From NCBI GenBank assembly GCA_010093705.1, contig MU006089.1, positions 2,467,561-2,531,560 of the forward strand: a DNA stretch of 64,000 nucleotides. The letters are read 5' to 3'. How positions within the stretch are numbered: position 1 is the first letter of the stretch; each line of letters opens with the position of its first letter. Positions 22,621 through 35,286 of the stretch are shown here, in pieces. The position numbers and the translations under genes are program-made. The stretch comes from Patellaria atrata CBS 101060. Lineage: Eukaryota > Ascomycota > Dothideomycetes > Patellariales > Patellariaceae. Under the pieces are notes generated by a model that was not told the DNA's origin, ran no database searches, and was given only the letters and a program-made list of their open reading frames with translations.

Positions 22621-23233
22621 ATGTGAGTCAGCCAAAGATCTCGCCTCTACCTTACTGTTAGCTGTGGCGGTGCACTTGTGACTGCTGGTGCTGGCTGGCT
22701 CTTTAACTACCACCGGCTCTTACTGAAGTGTCGTTTCATAATCTCGCTCCAACGCTCTCGCCGATTCTGAGTTTCTCATTGTTAGCAGAGAAAGGGAAAA
22801 TTGGGAAGTGACTGGCAATGTGACAGTATACATACAAATGTCAGAATGTGCCTAAACCCATCAAGCGGTTCCGGGTTTCTTGTTCACGGTATTTGCTGGA
22901 ATTGAATAGCAAAGTTCCGGTTATTACCTACGTAGAACTACCACAACCTAAAATATATCAGTCGTCATCACTTACCAGGACATCTTTCATCTGATGCTTC
23001 ACAAGGAAAATTGAATGCTTGTTTGAGAGGACTGCGAATGACGGTGGCTTGGTCGGAAGTCTTGACATGCGTAAGCCCCCCGCGCTCACCGCGTTTCATA
23101 GGTCCTACGTCTATCACTATCTTAGTGCGATTTGCCTCACCTTCCAAGTCCATTTATCACCGTCTCTTCCGCTGCAATCTTTCTGCTACTTCTTACATTC
23201 CAACTTCCACCCCGCAGAACACTGCACACATCG
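22621..23233. other. Intergenic region before the CAX exchanger
   Basis: About 610 bp. An in-frame extension of the exchanger frame runs upstream to 23132 but begins with TTG, so it is probably leader. Pyrimidine-rich sequence 23140-23230 fits a 5' leader. Nothing else recognised. Confidence 0.4.
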
Positions 23234-26091
23234 ATGGGAGAATCCTCTGACGACTCAAGTTTGATAGACCGTTTAAAGTCTTGGGCACGAGCGCATGCCT
23301 TTGATCAGAACGCTTCAAGAGTCGCTCAGCGATCTGTACTCCCCACGATAAATCCACAGCAGACCAATGTCCCTTGCGCCGTTACAACAAGTCCTCATGA
23401 CACAAAATTCAACAATCCAAGTGGTAGCGGCCCTAATAGAGATAATGCCATTGACAGTATCTCCTCAATTACCCCTCCCCCAGCACCTCCGGAGTCCCAA
23501 ATTGATGGAGCGTCGTCTCCCCCCGTAGAACACGAGAAACAGGAAGAGGCCCCAACTTATCGAACTCGACTTTCTGCCGGTTCTACACGCTTTTGGCGTC
23601 ACACAGTCAACGCATTATGCTACAGCTGGGTCAACGTGTTGTTGATATTCGTACCTATCGGTATAGCCGCTGAAGTTGCTCACTTAAATCCAACTATCAT
23701 CTTTGCTGTGAATGCTGTTGCTATCGTTCCCCTGGCTGGTCTCCTCAGTCATGCAACCGAAAATGTTGCAAGTCGGTTAGGCGATACCCTTGGTGCCTTG
23801 CTCAATGTTAGTTTTGGAAATGCTGTTGAGCTTATTATCTTGTACGTACTGTGTCCGAATCATCTCTCAGGGATCATCTAGCTAATCATCATTCAGTATG
23901 TACGTCTATCATGGGCTGCCTGCAGTCAAAGCTGTGCAGTTGGACGACTTGTTTTTCAGTTTGATCTGTGTCGACGTTATTTTTCCGAACAATTTTGACT
24001 AATTTGAAACAGTATTGCTCTCGTGAAGGATGAAATTCGTATAGTGCAAGCTTCACTTTTGGGCTCAATACTAGCAAATCTATTGTTGATCCTAGGTATG
24101 GCATTCTTACTTGGAGGCCTTCGCTATAGGGAACAGGTATGTGGTGATGAAGAATCAACTAAACTCAGCTAATTGAAATGAGCATTAGGTCTACAATAGC
24201 ACAGTCACTCAGATGAGTGCCTGTCTTCTCAGTCTTTCAGTGATGAGTCTTCTGCTTCCGGTGAGTGGTCGAGGATCCAGTTCTGTGCGTCTCTATTGTA
24301 GAGCAAATTTGAACTGACTCAAGTCGAATGCAGACAGCATTCCATGCGTCTTTCGCAGAGGAGGATGAAGCAAATCGAGATACCCTAAAAATAAGTCGTG
24401 GTACTAGTGTGGTATGCAGTCATGTGTCTTTCCTTTCAGATTCTTCCTCTAATTATGCCATAGGTGCTTCTCCTAATCTATGTTTTGTATCTTCTCTTCC
24501 AGTTGAAGTCTCATGCTTATATGTATGAGAGTACTCCTCAACAAATCATTGATGAGGAGTCTCACCCGGGTGTATTACATGACATGCCATGGAATTCTTC
24601 TAGTTCTTCAAGCTCGTCGAGCGATTCGAGTAGCAGTGATACCGATACTACTTCGGGCTCTCACACAACTGCAAAACGAATCAAGCAAGCTTTTAAGAAT
24701 CGTAAGAGGCGCAAATCCTCTATAAGTTCGAAGGACGCATCATCTCTCCCGTCAAAGGTTAGCTCGCCGTCAACAGATGTTCAGTCTGGCTTCATGGATA
24801 GCCAAGCCCTTCCCGGTCGATCCCGGCAAGGGTCCGTATCTTTCACTCATGCAATCCTAAGTGGTGACGAGGCGGATACAGATGGTGAGAGTGATCCTCA
24901 TACTTTCAGAACGCATGTCCAGGACTTTGAGAAAAAGACGGCAGAAGGTTCCCATTCCCCTAAACGCAAGCAGCGCAAGAAGAAGAAATCAAAGAGGAAG
25001 AGACATCATAAAGGAAGTGAATCGAATGGACTTCCAGACAGGGACCACCAGAATGTCTTAGTTGGTACTGAAAACCAAACTCCGGCAAACACTACTTCTG
25101 ATAGCACCGCTGAACCAAGGGTCGGGTTCGCGGAGGGAGTACTCATACAGGAATCTAATGGGACTTCCAACCCAAGGCGGCCTTTCAACTTACGTCAATT
25201 TTCTACTCGTCCCTCGACTTTCCGTCCTCCCATCCCCAAAATGCTGACGCAAACGGTCTTCTCAACACCTCCACCTCGCGCGGGAGACTCTCCAGCTCCT
25301 GGTCAGCCCATCACTCCTAGAATTGGACCGATGGGTCTTCGCCGCGCCAACTCTCTTCCTGATCGACTAAACCGGACAGGGAATCCGGCAACTTTACCTC
25401 CAGGGAACAATGGAATTTCTCAAACACAGCCGCTTCCACAGGGTGAACATGGCGCGGCTATCGAGGATGATGAGCATGCCTCTGTGATGTCCCGTACTGC
25501 TGCAGTTGTCCTATTGCTCGTCTCCACTGGGTTAGTCGCCGTTTGCGCTGAGTTTCTCGTTAGTGCCATTCCCGAGATGGTTGCCAACTCAAAGGTTAGC
25601 CAAGCTTTCATCGGTTTAATCATCCTACCTATTGTCGGGAACGCTGCGGAACACGTTACAGCGGTGACAGTTGCGGCTAAGAACAAAATGGACTTGGCTA
25701 TTGGTGTTGCGGTGGGCAGTAGTATCCAGATTGGTATGTGACCCTCAATATGTCCTCTTAATCCTTTGCTGATTTAAAACAGCGATATTTGTTACTCCCC
25801 TCGTCGTTGTATTAGGCTGGTGCATGGACAAACCGATGTCTCTCTACTTCAACCTCTTCGAGACGGTGTCCCTATTCGTAACTGCCTTCGTCGTCAACTT
25901 CCTAGTCTTGGATGGTAGAAGCAATTACCTAGAAGGGGCGCTGCTAATCGCTGCATATGTCATCATTGGGTAAGATCTCAGACAAAGTCATTCATACATA
26001 TTTCTGATAAAACCATAGCGTTGCAGCATTCTTCTATCCTGACAACAATGCGCAGAGTGACATTGGAGGCTCCAATCTGCCTGGGTCCTGA
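23234..26091 (+). CDS. vcx1: Vacuolar Ca2+/H+ exchanger (CAX family) with a very long central loop
   Basis: Seven exons: 23234-23841, 24013-24136, 24189-24260, 24334-24411, 24464-25733, 25783-25969 and 26019-26091; 803 residues. Both signature repeats of the cation/proton exchangers are present, GNAVELI (residues about 194-200) and GNAAEHV (after the loop), each with the acidic residue that binds the ion. Hydrophobic helices lie on both sides, such as VNVLLIFVPIGIAAEVAHL and AVVLLLVSTGLVAVCAEFLV. The N-terminal ~135 residues are hydrophilic and Pro-rich. Between the two halves lies an approximately 300-residue Ser-, Arg- and Lys-rich insert (poly-Ser, RKRRKS-like clusters) in exon 5, much longer than in yeast Vcx1 (about 411 residues in total). 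The enzyme moves cytosolic Ca2+ into the vacuole against H+. Intron 1 is long (171 nt). Only one ATG fits the start. Confidence 0.92.
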
Positions 26092-26848
26092 TAAGGCATT
26101 TGATGTCTTCTAATTCTTTGGAATCGATACACGTTTACCTTTAATTTGGATCTGGATGTATCGGTATAATACTTGTATCAGTTTGAACTGTCTTTACCGT
26201 CAGCAATACAAACTAGTCGCTCTTTAGCACCATTAGAAGTCATGTACCACCATAAGTGGCTGGTTACTAATCATTATTTCCTATGGTACAAATATTAACA
26301 AACATTCAATTAGTTAAGAGAGATTACATGCCGTTTTGTCATCTTGTAAATGACTTTGGGATTTCTCATGCACTCTTATTACTAGACCCATTTTCGTACC
26401 GCATGACAATAAAGGAGGAAAAGGGGACGTCCAAACCTAACATGCGTTTAATGATTGACACAAGAGCATAATCAATCCCCATTACGATCGCTGATCTTAG
26501 AATTACTATCAGTTATCGCATCTAACTACTGAGATATGCTGCCGTTAACAAACAGGTCTTTGGCTCGGTTAGAACTTCCTCAAACTTCAAATGCGTACCT
26601 CTGCTCCCGAAATGTCGAAGCTACTGACGAACTGTTTGTTTTCAAGCTCAGGAGTTTCTCGTTCGTCACGGATGGAATCTCTGTATTGTCACAGTATACA
26701 CTTCCACATCTAAGCGTAGATAAGTCCATTGTACCAAAATTTTCACGTCCTGTGGGCCTTCCCAGTTGGCACAACTCAGTTATCCTGTACAGTGGATCGA
26801 AGATATTTGAAGTAACCTACAGGAACCTAGGTCAAGAAAATTAATCCC
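26092..26848. other. Intergenic region, CAX / F-box relic
   Basis: 757 bp, AT-rich. The open frame at 26536-26844 has no recognisable protein and is probably chance. No repeat or RNA gene seen. Confidence 0.35.
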
Positions 26849-28302
26849 ATGGTATCACTCTCAGCCCTCCCAGTGAAACTTCTTATCCAGATATCTTTTA
26901 AAGTCAACATTAATGACATAGTTTCATTTTCGCTCGCAAACAAGAGAATATATGCTTGTTCGCATGAAGCTTTAACTTTTCACCAAGAGCGAGGGAGAAA
27001 GTTACACCTCATCCATGATCGGGAGCCTATGCAGCTATTGGAAACTCCAAGGAGTATCGTGCGTGAACCTGAGTTGGGAGAATATGTTCGCACCTTGGAG
27101 ATACGCGAGAATCGATTATCGTTTCAAGAGTGTGGAAATTCAACTCCTGAATATTCCTTATGCGACGCTGCGGAAATCAAGAGGCACAGGTCATTGAAGT
27201 TCCATCATATGATTACACTCATTACGACTGGTCACTTTACGCCGAAGAGGAACTTGAAGTATATCAGCTCATTGTTGTCGACCGATTCGGACCTGACCAG
27301 AATCAGCAGTAACACTTAATGAGTTGGATGCGAGCAGGAAATGATCGAACTATCAAGCTTCTGCTGATTTCACTCTGCCCTCGATTACGTGACCTAAAAA
27401 TAGTCGACAAACTCCCGAGTTATAGGTACACTTACTTCTTAGACTCTTTGATATGAATAATTAAAAGTCTCTACCTAAAGTATGGTCACAATCTCAAATG
27501 GCCATTCCTCGCGAATCTCCGCTCCGTTTCCATCACACACTCTCAAACACATGAACATCCCTTACTTGGATCAACCGGTGATCAATTGAATCTTTAACTT
27601 CTTTTTTCTTGCTTCCAAAGATCGAGACCTTGGGTTGGTCAGGGATAGCCTTCTCCAAACGTCACCCCCGACCCTCATTCTGTTACCAAACCTCTAACAT
27701 CAGGAATCTCGCATTTGACGGGAATCATTCGATTAACTTTTATACCCTTGAAGCTATCCTCAGTGGTATCAAATCACTCCGTTCCGTGTGTGGTTTGAGA
27801 ATTGCCGGACCGTGTACAAAACTTATCGACAGTCTCGTCCAGCATGTGGGCCATTCTCTCGAGGTGCTTGACTTGACACTAGTTTCCTGGAGTATCAACT
27901 TGAAATCTATTCCTGGACTATCTCGCCTCAAAACGCTCCATCTATGTTTTGGTCATATCTACACCCTAATCCGTTGCTCTACGGGCACAATCGCCGAATG
28001 CGACTGATCGGCATTTGGAAGATATTCTTCCCAAATTAATAGAGAATCTTAGTTTCTCCGATTATCCCCCAATAGTGACGAAACAGAGCGAGGAGCTTCT
28101 AGATTTGATTAACTCCTTCGTCAAGAACAGGGAAAAGCGAGCGTTTCACGCATCCAAGAGGCTTCGCTTCCCAAGGATCATGGAAGAAGATATGGCTTTT
28201 AAAAGGCCTGATTTTCGGCTTGGCCAGATCTATGAATATAAGCAGCGGAGTAGATTTTTTCGACAGATAAGGAAATACGTTCGCACGTGGATAAGACGTT
28301 AG
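26849..28302 (+). pseudogene. F-box / leucine-rich-type gene, apparently damaged
   Basis: The start MVSLSALPVKLLIQISFKVNINDIVSFSLANKRIYACS is a fungal F-box. The body continues in the style of fungal F-box proteins: PELGEYVRTLEI, then in another frame YDYTHYDWSLYAEEELEVYQLIV, MSWMRAGNDRTIKLLLISLCPRLRDLKIV, later blocks with RNLAFDGNHSINFYTLEAIL and SLEVLDLTLVSW, and a final piece ending RTWIRR. The frame changes between about 27140 and 27200 without a usable intron, and an in-frame TAA at 27310-27312 sits between two well-matched blocks. Some later changes could be introns. F-box proteins recruit substrates to SCF ubiquitin ligases; this copy is probably inactive. Such families expand and decay readily in ascomycetes. 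Confidence 0.6.
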
Positions 28303-29738
28303 AAAACAATCTGCAAAGCAGGCAGGAAGTCTGGGCTACTGGTACACCTCAAACCTACCAAGCACGAACACCTCGGGGATTATTGTGTTGTCTGCAAAGT
28401 TCTGCAGAAGATTCCCCCAAGTAGGCTACTTGGATGGACAGTTCCATGGCCTAAAATCCCAATCGAGCAGCAGGATAGCAAAGATAGGCCATTTCAATCC
28501 ACCGCAACCGAAAACATAATCGGCAGGTTTGGCGTAGCTTTCCCCGTATCATGGGTTTTTTCGTATCTCAAAACTAGAAGATAGATAGGGTGGCAATGAC
28601 GACGGTAGGGCGAGTGGCTAAGGATAGATGCTGAATACCTTCCCTTGGCCAAGAATGGTATTTTTGGAGAGTCCTTATTTGCTCTAGGTTCGCACCGGTT
28701 TAACTTTATCCTTTTCTCCTCTAAGGAAGCTATTGAGGTAATAAATAGTGTTTTCGTTGAGCTTTTCGCTATTTCTACGCTTTTGCTCAGACAATTTACG
28801 GTCACACCACTCTAGAGGTGAGTAGGGGAATAAGGCAAATTTCTACGAGAGATTGAGTTAGAACTATATATTCAGCTAATATTAGAGAATTACTATTAAG
28901 CTAGAGGATACCTTGCAGTACCTTACTTTACTATGTACTGAAAGCAAGATGGACGTACGGTAGCTGGGGAGCTTACCTACGCCAGATGTTGGCATCGCCC
29001 ATCATTCCTGTCATGGGTTGTCATAATCATGCAAATAAAAGCTCTGGAGCTGTCATGACCACGACAAGAAGAGCTCTCATCCGACATGTGACGGGAGGCA
29101 CCGCGTTTGGTCTGTGCGCAGAATGTTTTTCCCCAAGGATCCCAACTTCTGGAGGAGCTGCCTGCTTCGGCGTAGGGTGCTCAAGATTTCTCACTTTCCC
29201 TCGTCGCCTCTCCGCCTTAGGTCGAGTGAGAGAGACGGTGTCGAGTGACTCGAGTCAAGTATAACCAAATTTATAGTTCCCTCTCGATTTTTCCACGCTT
29301 CTTTCGCGGGAAAGAAAGTTTTCTGAAGCGTCATGATTCGACCGACATCTTTCGCGCACCTTGGCAGGTTCAACGTTCTGTGGGGTAGAAAGCGGAGTGT
29401 GCGGAGTAAAGGAGGCGTGGAAGGCGATCTTTTCAAAGACTTGGTGCCCGGAACCATCTCATATCGAGCATTTGACCGATCGCCGTTCGTTAGGATTGGC
29501 TAATTCCTCTTCATATGGCGTCGAAAACCCCGGCCTCAGGAACAGTCCGTCAGCGTGCGTCTGTTCACTTTGGCGATGGAAAAGCTCGTAAAGCTATGAT
29601 GCTCTGCAAAGATCCCCGGGATCCTCATCTGTTGAGTCTGTGTACTACGATGGCGCAAAAGCAGGATTACAAAGGACTATATAAGAGCTTGGAGATGGAT
29701 CAACAAGGCTCCAACTTGCTGCTCGTTGCACAAGAAGA
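28303..29738. other. Intergenic region with an AT-rich, possibly RIP-altered stretch
   Basis: About 1.4 kb. The stretch 28800-28960 is rich in TA steps and lacks coding potential, as expected of decayed repeats. A minus-strand open frame 28494-28805 has no recognisable match. The short plus frames 29361-29805 are probably chance or leader of the alpha-glucosidase gene. Confidence 0.35.
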
Positions 29739-32684
29739 ATGGTTTTCTACGCATTCGCTGGCCTACTTTGGGCCACTACAGCTTCCGGAGCTGCTATATC
29801 CCTAAGGCAAGCTTCGAGCTCTGTCGACTCTTGTCCAGGGTACTCTGCATCTAATGTCCAGACATCAGCTATTGGGTTGACAGCCGATTTATCCCTTGCT
29901 GGATCTCCATGCAATGCTTACGGGAATGATATTGCAGATCTGAAACTTACCGTCAATTATGAGACCGGTATGTTCACTGTTATGACTAGATCTGTTTCTA
30001 GACGTACTAATAACCTATAGGATATCGCATACACGTAAAGATTGAAGATGCGGAGCACATTGCCTACCAAGTACCTGAGAGTGTGTTCGCAAGGCCTGAT
30101 AGCTCAAATTGTGTCTCCATGGATGAATCCTCCCTTGAATTCGCATACAAGGAGTCGCCATTTAGTTTCACGGTAACTCGCAAGTCCAACGGCGAAGTCT
30201 TGTTCGATTCCTCAGTCGCACCAATAGTATTTGAGGATCAGTATCTCCGTCTACGTACCGCACTCCCGGAAGATCCCAACCTGTATGGATTGGGTGAGCA
30301 CACAGATGGCCTACGCCTGAATACGACCGACTATACAAGGACTTTGTGGTCCAGAGATTCTTACGGTATTCCATCTGGTAGTAATCTTTATGGAAATCAT
30401 CCAATATATTTCGATCATCGTGGGGATAAAGGGACACATGGAGTGTTCCTCCTATCGAGCGCTGGTATGGATGTAAAGATCAACCGTACCGAGGCAGATG
30501 GACAATATCTGGAATATAATCTATTAAGTGGAGTTTTGGATCTCTACGTTCTGGACGGACCCTCTCCCGTTGAGGTTGCGGAACACTACAGTGAAGTTGC
30601 AGGGAAACCTGTCATGATGCCTTACTGGGGTTTTGGCCTGCACCAGTGTCGATATGGATATAGAGACTTCTACAGTATTGCTGAGGTAGTGTACAATTAC
30701 AGTCAGGCTGGCATCCCGCTTGAGACAATGTGGACAGATATTGACTATATGTATGCGGTACGTACTAGTATAATAAAGAGATTATGTTCTGCTTATATGC
30801 TAACATTCGTAGCGGTATATCATGACCACAGATCCAGATCGCTTCCCACTTGCACGTGTGCGGGAGTATGTCTATTATCTGCATGAACACAACCAACATT
30901 ACATTGTCATGGTTGATCCAGCCATAGCATATCAGGAGGAAAAATATGATGATCTTCCCTATGACACTTTCCTACGCTTCCGCGACAATGGAACATTTCT
31001 ATACAAGAACGGTAGTATTTACAGAGGAGTGGTCTGGCCTGGTGTGACCGCGTTTCCAGATTGGTTCCATCCAGACACTCAAGAATTGTGGAATGAAGAG
31101 TTTCTGGAATTCTTTGATCCCGAGACTGGTGTCGATATAGATGCGCTCTGGATTGATATGAACGAAGCTGCCAACTTCAATCTCTTCGGAGACGATCCCG
31201 ATGAGACCACTGAAGATAGAGGCTTCCCTCCACCAAGACTACCTCTTCGCTCTGCTCCACGACCTATTCCAGGATTTCCCCAGGCATTCCAGCCAGACCC
31301 TAACTCACCGTATCCGCCCGATAGTATAGGATATGCCCCACCTTGGTTAGCTCCCGATGCCAGTCCTAACGACAAGAGGTCAGTTTCTGAGGTTGAGAAT
31401 CATCTAGTGAAGAGGCAAAGTGAGGATATCATTGGTTACCATAACCGTAATTTGTTGGCACCTCTATATCAAATTGATAACGAGAATACGTATCAGCCAT
31501 ACGGTGGTCTGTCTAATTTCACATTGGATACTGATATTGTCCACTACGACGGCCATGTTGAGCTCGACGTCCATAACCTATACGGCACAATGATGAGTGA
31601 AGCTTCAAGAAACGCAATGCTCGCTCGTCGTCCTACCAGGAGGCCTTTGGTGATCACACGTTCTACGTTTGCTGGTGCGGGTCGCTATGTTGGCAAATGG
31701 CTAGGTGACAATCTTTCCGAATGGGGTCAATACCGTCAGTCTATTCAGGGAATGCTCGATTTTGCGGCCCTCTATCAAGTACCGATGGTCGGATCAGATG
31801 TATGCGGCTTCGGTGGTAATGCTACTGAAACTTTATGTGCTCGATGGGCTACGCTTGGAGCTTTTTATCCTTTCTATCGCAACCATAACGGCGACAGCTC
31901 CATCCCTCAAGAGTTTTTCCAGTGGAAGACCGTAACTGAAGCAGCAAAAAATGCTATTGACATACGGTACAGGCTTCTCGATTACATTTATACCGCGCTG
32001 CACAAGCAATCCATGCACGGATCGCCTATTTTGAGTCCTCTGTACTTCAAGTATCCCCATGATTCCAACACGTTTAGCTTAGGGTTGCAGTTCTTCTATG
32101 GAGACTCAATTCTCGTGTCACCTGTAACGGAGGAAAACTCCACTAGCGTGGAAATCTATCTACCGAATGACCTCTTCTACGACTTCAAGACCTACTCATC
32201 CATTCAAGGAGACGGTGCAAACATTACTTTGAATGATATCTCGTTCACTGAAATCCCTCTGCATATCAAGGCTGGATCTATTCTACCTTTGAGGAAAGAA
32301 TCAGGTTACACCACTACGGACGTGAGGAAACAACCTTTCGGCATTCTTGTTGCACCAACTACGAATGGAGAAGCCGTTGGGTCTTTGTACCTCGATGACG
32401 GTGATAGCATCGAGCAACCGGTGACATCTGAGATTGAATTTAACTTCTCCAAGCGAGTCCTGACCGTTTCCGGGTCGTTTGAATATACCGCCGAAGATGC
32501 TGCTGTATCTACTGTTACTATCCTAGGTGTTGAGGAGGCTCCCTCCGGTGCTTCTTATCGTCAAGGTGAGAACGGGAACTGGCAGAACTGTGGAGATGAC
32601 GACTGGGAATACGACGAGGACAAAAAGGCCTTAACAATCACGGTGAATGTTAAACTGGAGGGTCCGTTCGAGGTTCGACTTTGA
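29739..32684 (+). CDS. Secreted alpha-glucosidase, glycoside hydrolase family 31
   Basis: Three exons: 29739-29967, 30021-30757 and 30813-32684, with introns of 53 and 55 nt; 945 residues. An N-terminal signal peptide ([19 protein letters not shown]) precedes the beta-sandwich domain. The catalytic barrel has WTDIDYM, the nucleophile Asp437 in [10 protein letters not shown] and the acid/base Asp621 in [11 protein letters not shown]-terminal beta domain ends in LEGPFEVRL. Many N-x-S/T sites fit an extracellular glycoprotein. The enzyme releases glucose from the non-reducing ends of maltose and malto-oligosaccharides. A Pro-rich plus dibasic insert (around [15 protein letters not shown]) follows the nucleophile, a place where related fungal enzymes are cleaved into two subunits. 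Both introns splice within conserved blocks. Confidence 0.95.
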
Positions 32685-33125
32685 AAGCAGCAAATGCTCT
32701 GAGGATACTGTACTGTATGATGACAGGACTGATTACCAATGATCAAGTGTAGATAATTATATATAGAGAAGCTAATCACTTCATCTTAACATAAACTTCA
32801 AAGAGTAAACGCTTAACAACTATACGGACATTATCCGCAAAGAGGAAGGCTTGGTTCTGCTGATCTGAGGGGCCCTGGGGGTTGAAGGCACGCCTTTCCT
32901 ATTTCTCTTTTGTTCAGCCGTTGCGAGCCGAACTCTCACAACGGCGAGACGAGGAAACTCAAGAGCTGCCGCGGCGGTTTGGCACGAGTGACCATCTCAA
33001 CGCTATGGTCGCTATGCTGACGATCCAGTGGAGTAATTGCTCCACCGATCTTAAGAAGCAATGGTTCCGCCCTCGAAATCCGCTTCGGATCCCCTCTTTA
33101 CCTACCTCTCCATAGTAGAGCAATA
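32685..33125. other. Intergenic spacer, GH31 / P450
   Basis: About 440 bp holding the GH31 3' end (with TACTGTACTGTAT near 32707) and the P450 leader. No other gene recognised. Confidence 0.4.
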
Positions 33126-34972
33126 ATGTTAGAGTTACACTCCTTCGAGGAATTGAAGTCTTTACTCTCCTTGATTCTAGCGTCGGTCATTGGAACTGGG
33201 CTCATTTATGTACGGACTCCCTCCAAATTCAATTGGTATATGCTAACAGCGAGCTTAGGTACTAGCTGTTGTCTTATACCGATTGACCTTCCACCCACTT
33301 GCAAAGTATCCGGGACCATTCCTGGCGAAGATAACAGCATGGTATGATGTCTATCATGCATACAAGGGAGATAAGCATATTCACTTTGTCTACCTGCATG
33401 AGAAATATGGTGAGAAATTCCAATTGATCCTAAAAAGTTCAGGGCATGAATCATCTGGCAGGAAGAGTGGCTGCTACACGGATTCCTCAGGATGATGGAT
33501 ACATATAGAACCAGAGCTAATCCAGAATCCAGGCACGTTCGTGCGTTTTGGGCCTAATAAGCTTTCCATCAACCATCCCGAGGCATTAAAGGCCATATAC
33601 GGCCATCGGGCGAACACTAGGAAATCCGATTTTTATCTTGCCTTCCCAGCTGCTAAAGGAGTCGTTAGCACACATACTGCGATTGATCGGCAAACTCATT
33701 CTCGCAAACGGCGGGTACTAAGTTATGCGTTTTCGGATTCTGCTCTGAAGGGGATGGAGGAATATGTGCTTGTCCATATTCGAGATTATCTGAATAAGCT
33801 AGTATCAGCGAGCTCAGAACCGAACGGAAGTGCCAACGGGCATGTTAAGAGCGAGAAATCGGGATGGAGCGAAGCTAAAGACGTTGCTACATGGACAAAC
33901 TATATGAGCTTCGATATTCTTGGGGACTTGTGCTTTGGTAAACCATTCGGGATGCTCGCGGGAAATGTTGAGAATCGGCATATGATTTACTTATTAACTC
34001 AGGCTGTGCGACGCCACAACATCGTAAGCAAACCATAGTTATGTTATGCCCTCCGCATCATTACTGATCTTTTAGACTGGACCAATGCCAGCCCTTCACC
34101 AAACCGGTTTTGACAAAATCCTACTCCGAAAGATCTACAACGACCGACAACAATATCTTGCATTCAGCCGAGCCATGGTAGGCGCCAGGTCCAAGGCCGG
34201 CATCATGGAATCTGAGCGAAAAGACTTCTTCTGGTACATTCTCCGCTCCAAGGACCCAGAAACCGGTCAAGGCTTCAGCAGCGGAGAACTCTGGGGTGAA
34301 TCTAATACTCTAATCGTTGCCGGCTCAGATACCAGTTCTATCACCATCAGCTCGACAATCTTCTATCTACTTCACAACCCGGACTGTTTGACTCGCCTAA
34401 CAACCGAAATCGACTCCAAATTCGCCTCAGCCGAAGACATCCGATCGGGACCTGTACTGAACAGTTGCACGTACCTCCGTGCCTGTGTTGACGAGGCACT
34501 CCGTATGTCTCCTCCCGTCGGCGGGTTACTCGAACGCTACGTGCTCCCCGGCGGTCTTACAGTCCTCGGTCATCAGATCCCAGCCGGCACGGATCTGGGT
34601 ACCCCTATCTACGCCATCCACCATCACCCAGACTATGTCCCGAACGCATATACTTATGACCCCTCGCGTTGGTCATCAGAAACGGGGAGTCCTGTCGATC
34701 TAGAAAAGTTGCATAGCGTGTTTAATCCGTTTAGTATTGGACCGCGCGGCTGTATCGGCAAGCCGATGGGGTATTTGGAAGTTACTCTTACGCTGGCGAG
34801 ATTGGTGTGGGGATATGAGATGAGGTTGGCTCCCGGTGAAGCTGGCATGATGGGAGAAGGACGAAAGGGGTTGGGCTGGGGGAGGGAGAGGGAGGGAGAG
34901 TTCCAGACGGAAGAGATGTTTGTGAGTAAGGTTAGGGGACCGGTTGTGCAGTTTAGGGAAAGGATGAGATAA
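33126..34972 (+). CDS. Cytochrome P450 monooxygenase
   Basis: Four exons: 33126-33209, 33259-33409, 33533-34023 and 34076-34972, giving 540 residues. An N-terminal hydrophobic anchor is followed by the Pro-rich hinge [13 protein letters not shown], the I-helix oxygen-binding region VAGSDTSSI, the K-helix EALR (ExxR), and the haem-binding loop [12 protein letters not shown] with Cys468 as iron ligand. It is an ER-bound monooxygenase of the benzoate-hydroxylase/isotrichodermin-like style; the substrate is unknown. The acceptor of intron 2 (123 nt) is set at AATCCAG|GCACG, which restores [15 protein letters not shown]. It sits next to, but not clearly within, the GlcNAc cluster. No other secondary-metabolism gene adjoins it. 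Confidence 0.92.
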
Positions 34973-35286
34973 AGCGAGGATCTTGGAATATGAGGTGGAT
35001 GATATAACGAGATAGATGTAACCGTATCACAAAGTACAACATTAACAGAGTTATGGTAATGGATATATATTTTCATATTCTAGTATATACAAGAATGTCA
35101 TCATTAGCAAGAGTTGGATATAGCGAGTCCTTCGTAATCTTAAGTCTCATACTAAAAGTCTTTCCAGATACCAGAACTCCTCTTTGAAGGCCCGTAAACT
35201 ATCAAATCATATCAACATTCAATTTATACCCACCACTTCACACCTCGGAATCACAACCTAGCAACCCCAACCTTCCCGCTTCCCAT
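34973..35286. other. Short convergent spacer, P450 / deacetylase
   Basis: 314 bp between two convergent 3' ends; AT-rich, nothing recognised. Confidence 0.4.

Noticed and set aside
23132-23233. Hydrophobic N-terminal extension of the CAX exchanger
   Set aside because: The extension starts with TTG and resembles a pyrimidine-rich leader rather than protein.
28494-28805. Transposase remnant on the minus strand
   Set aside because: The frame is open and the region AT-rich, but I see no catalytic motif or terminal repeats.
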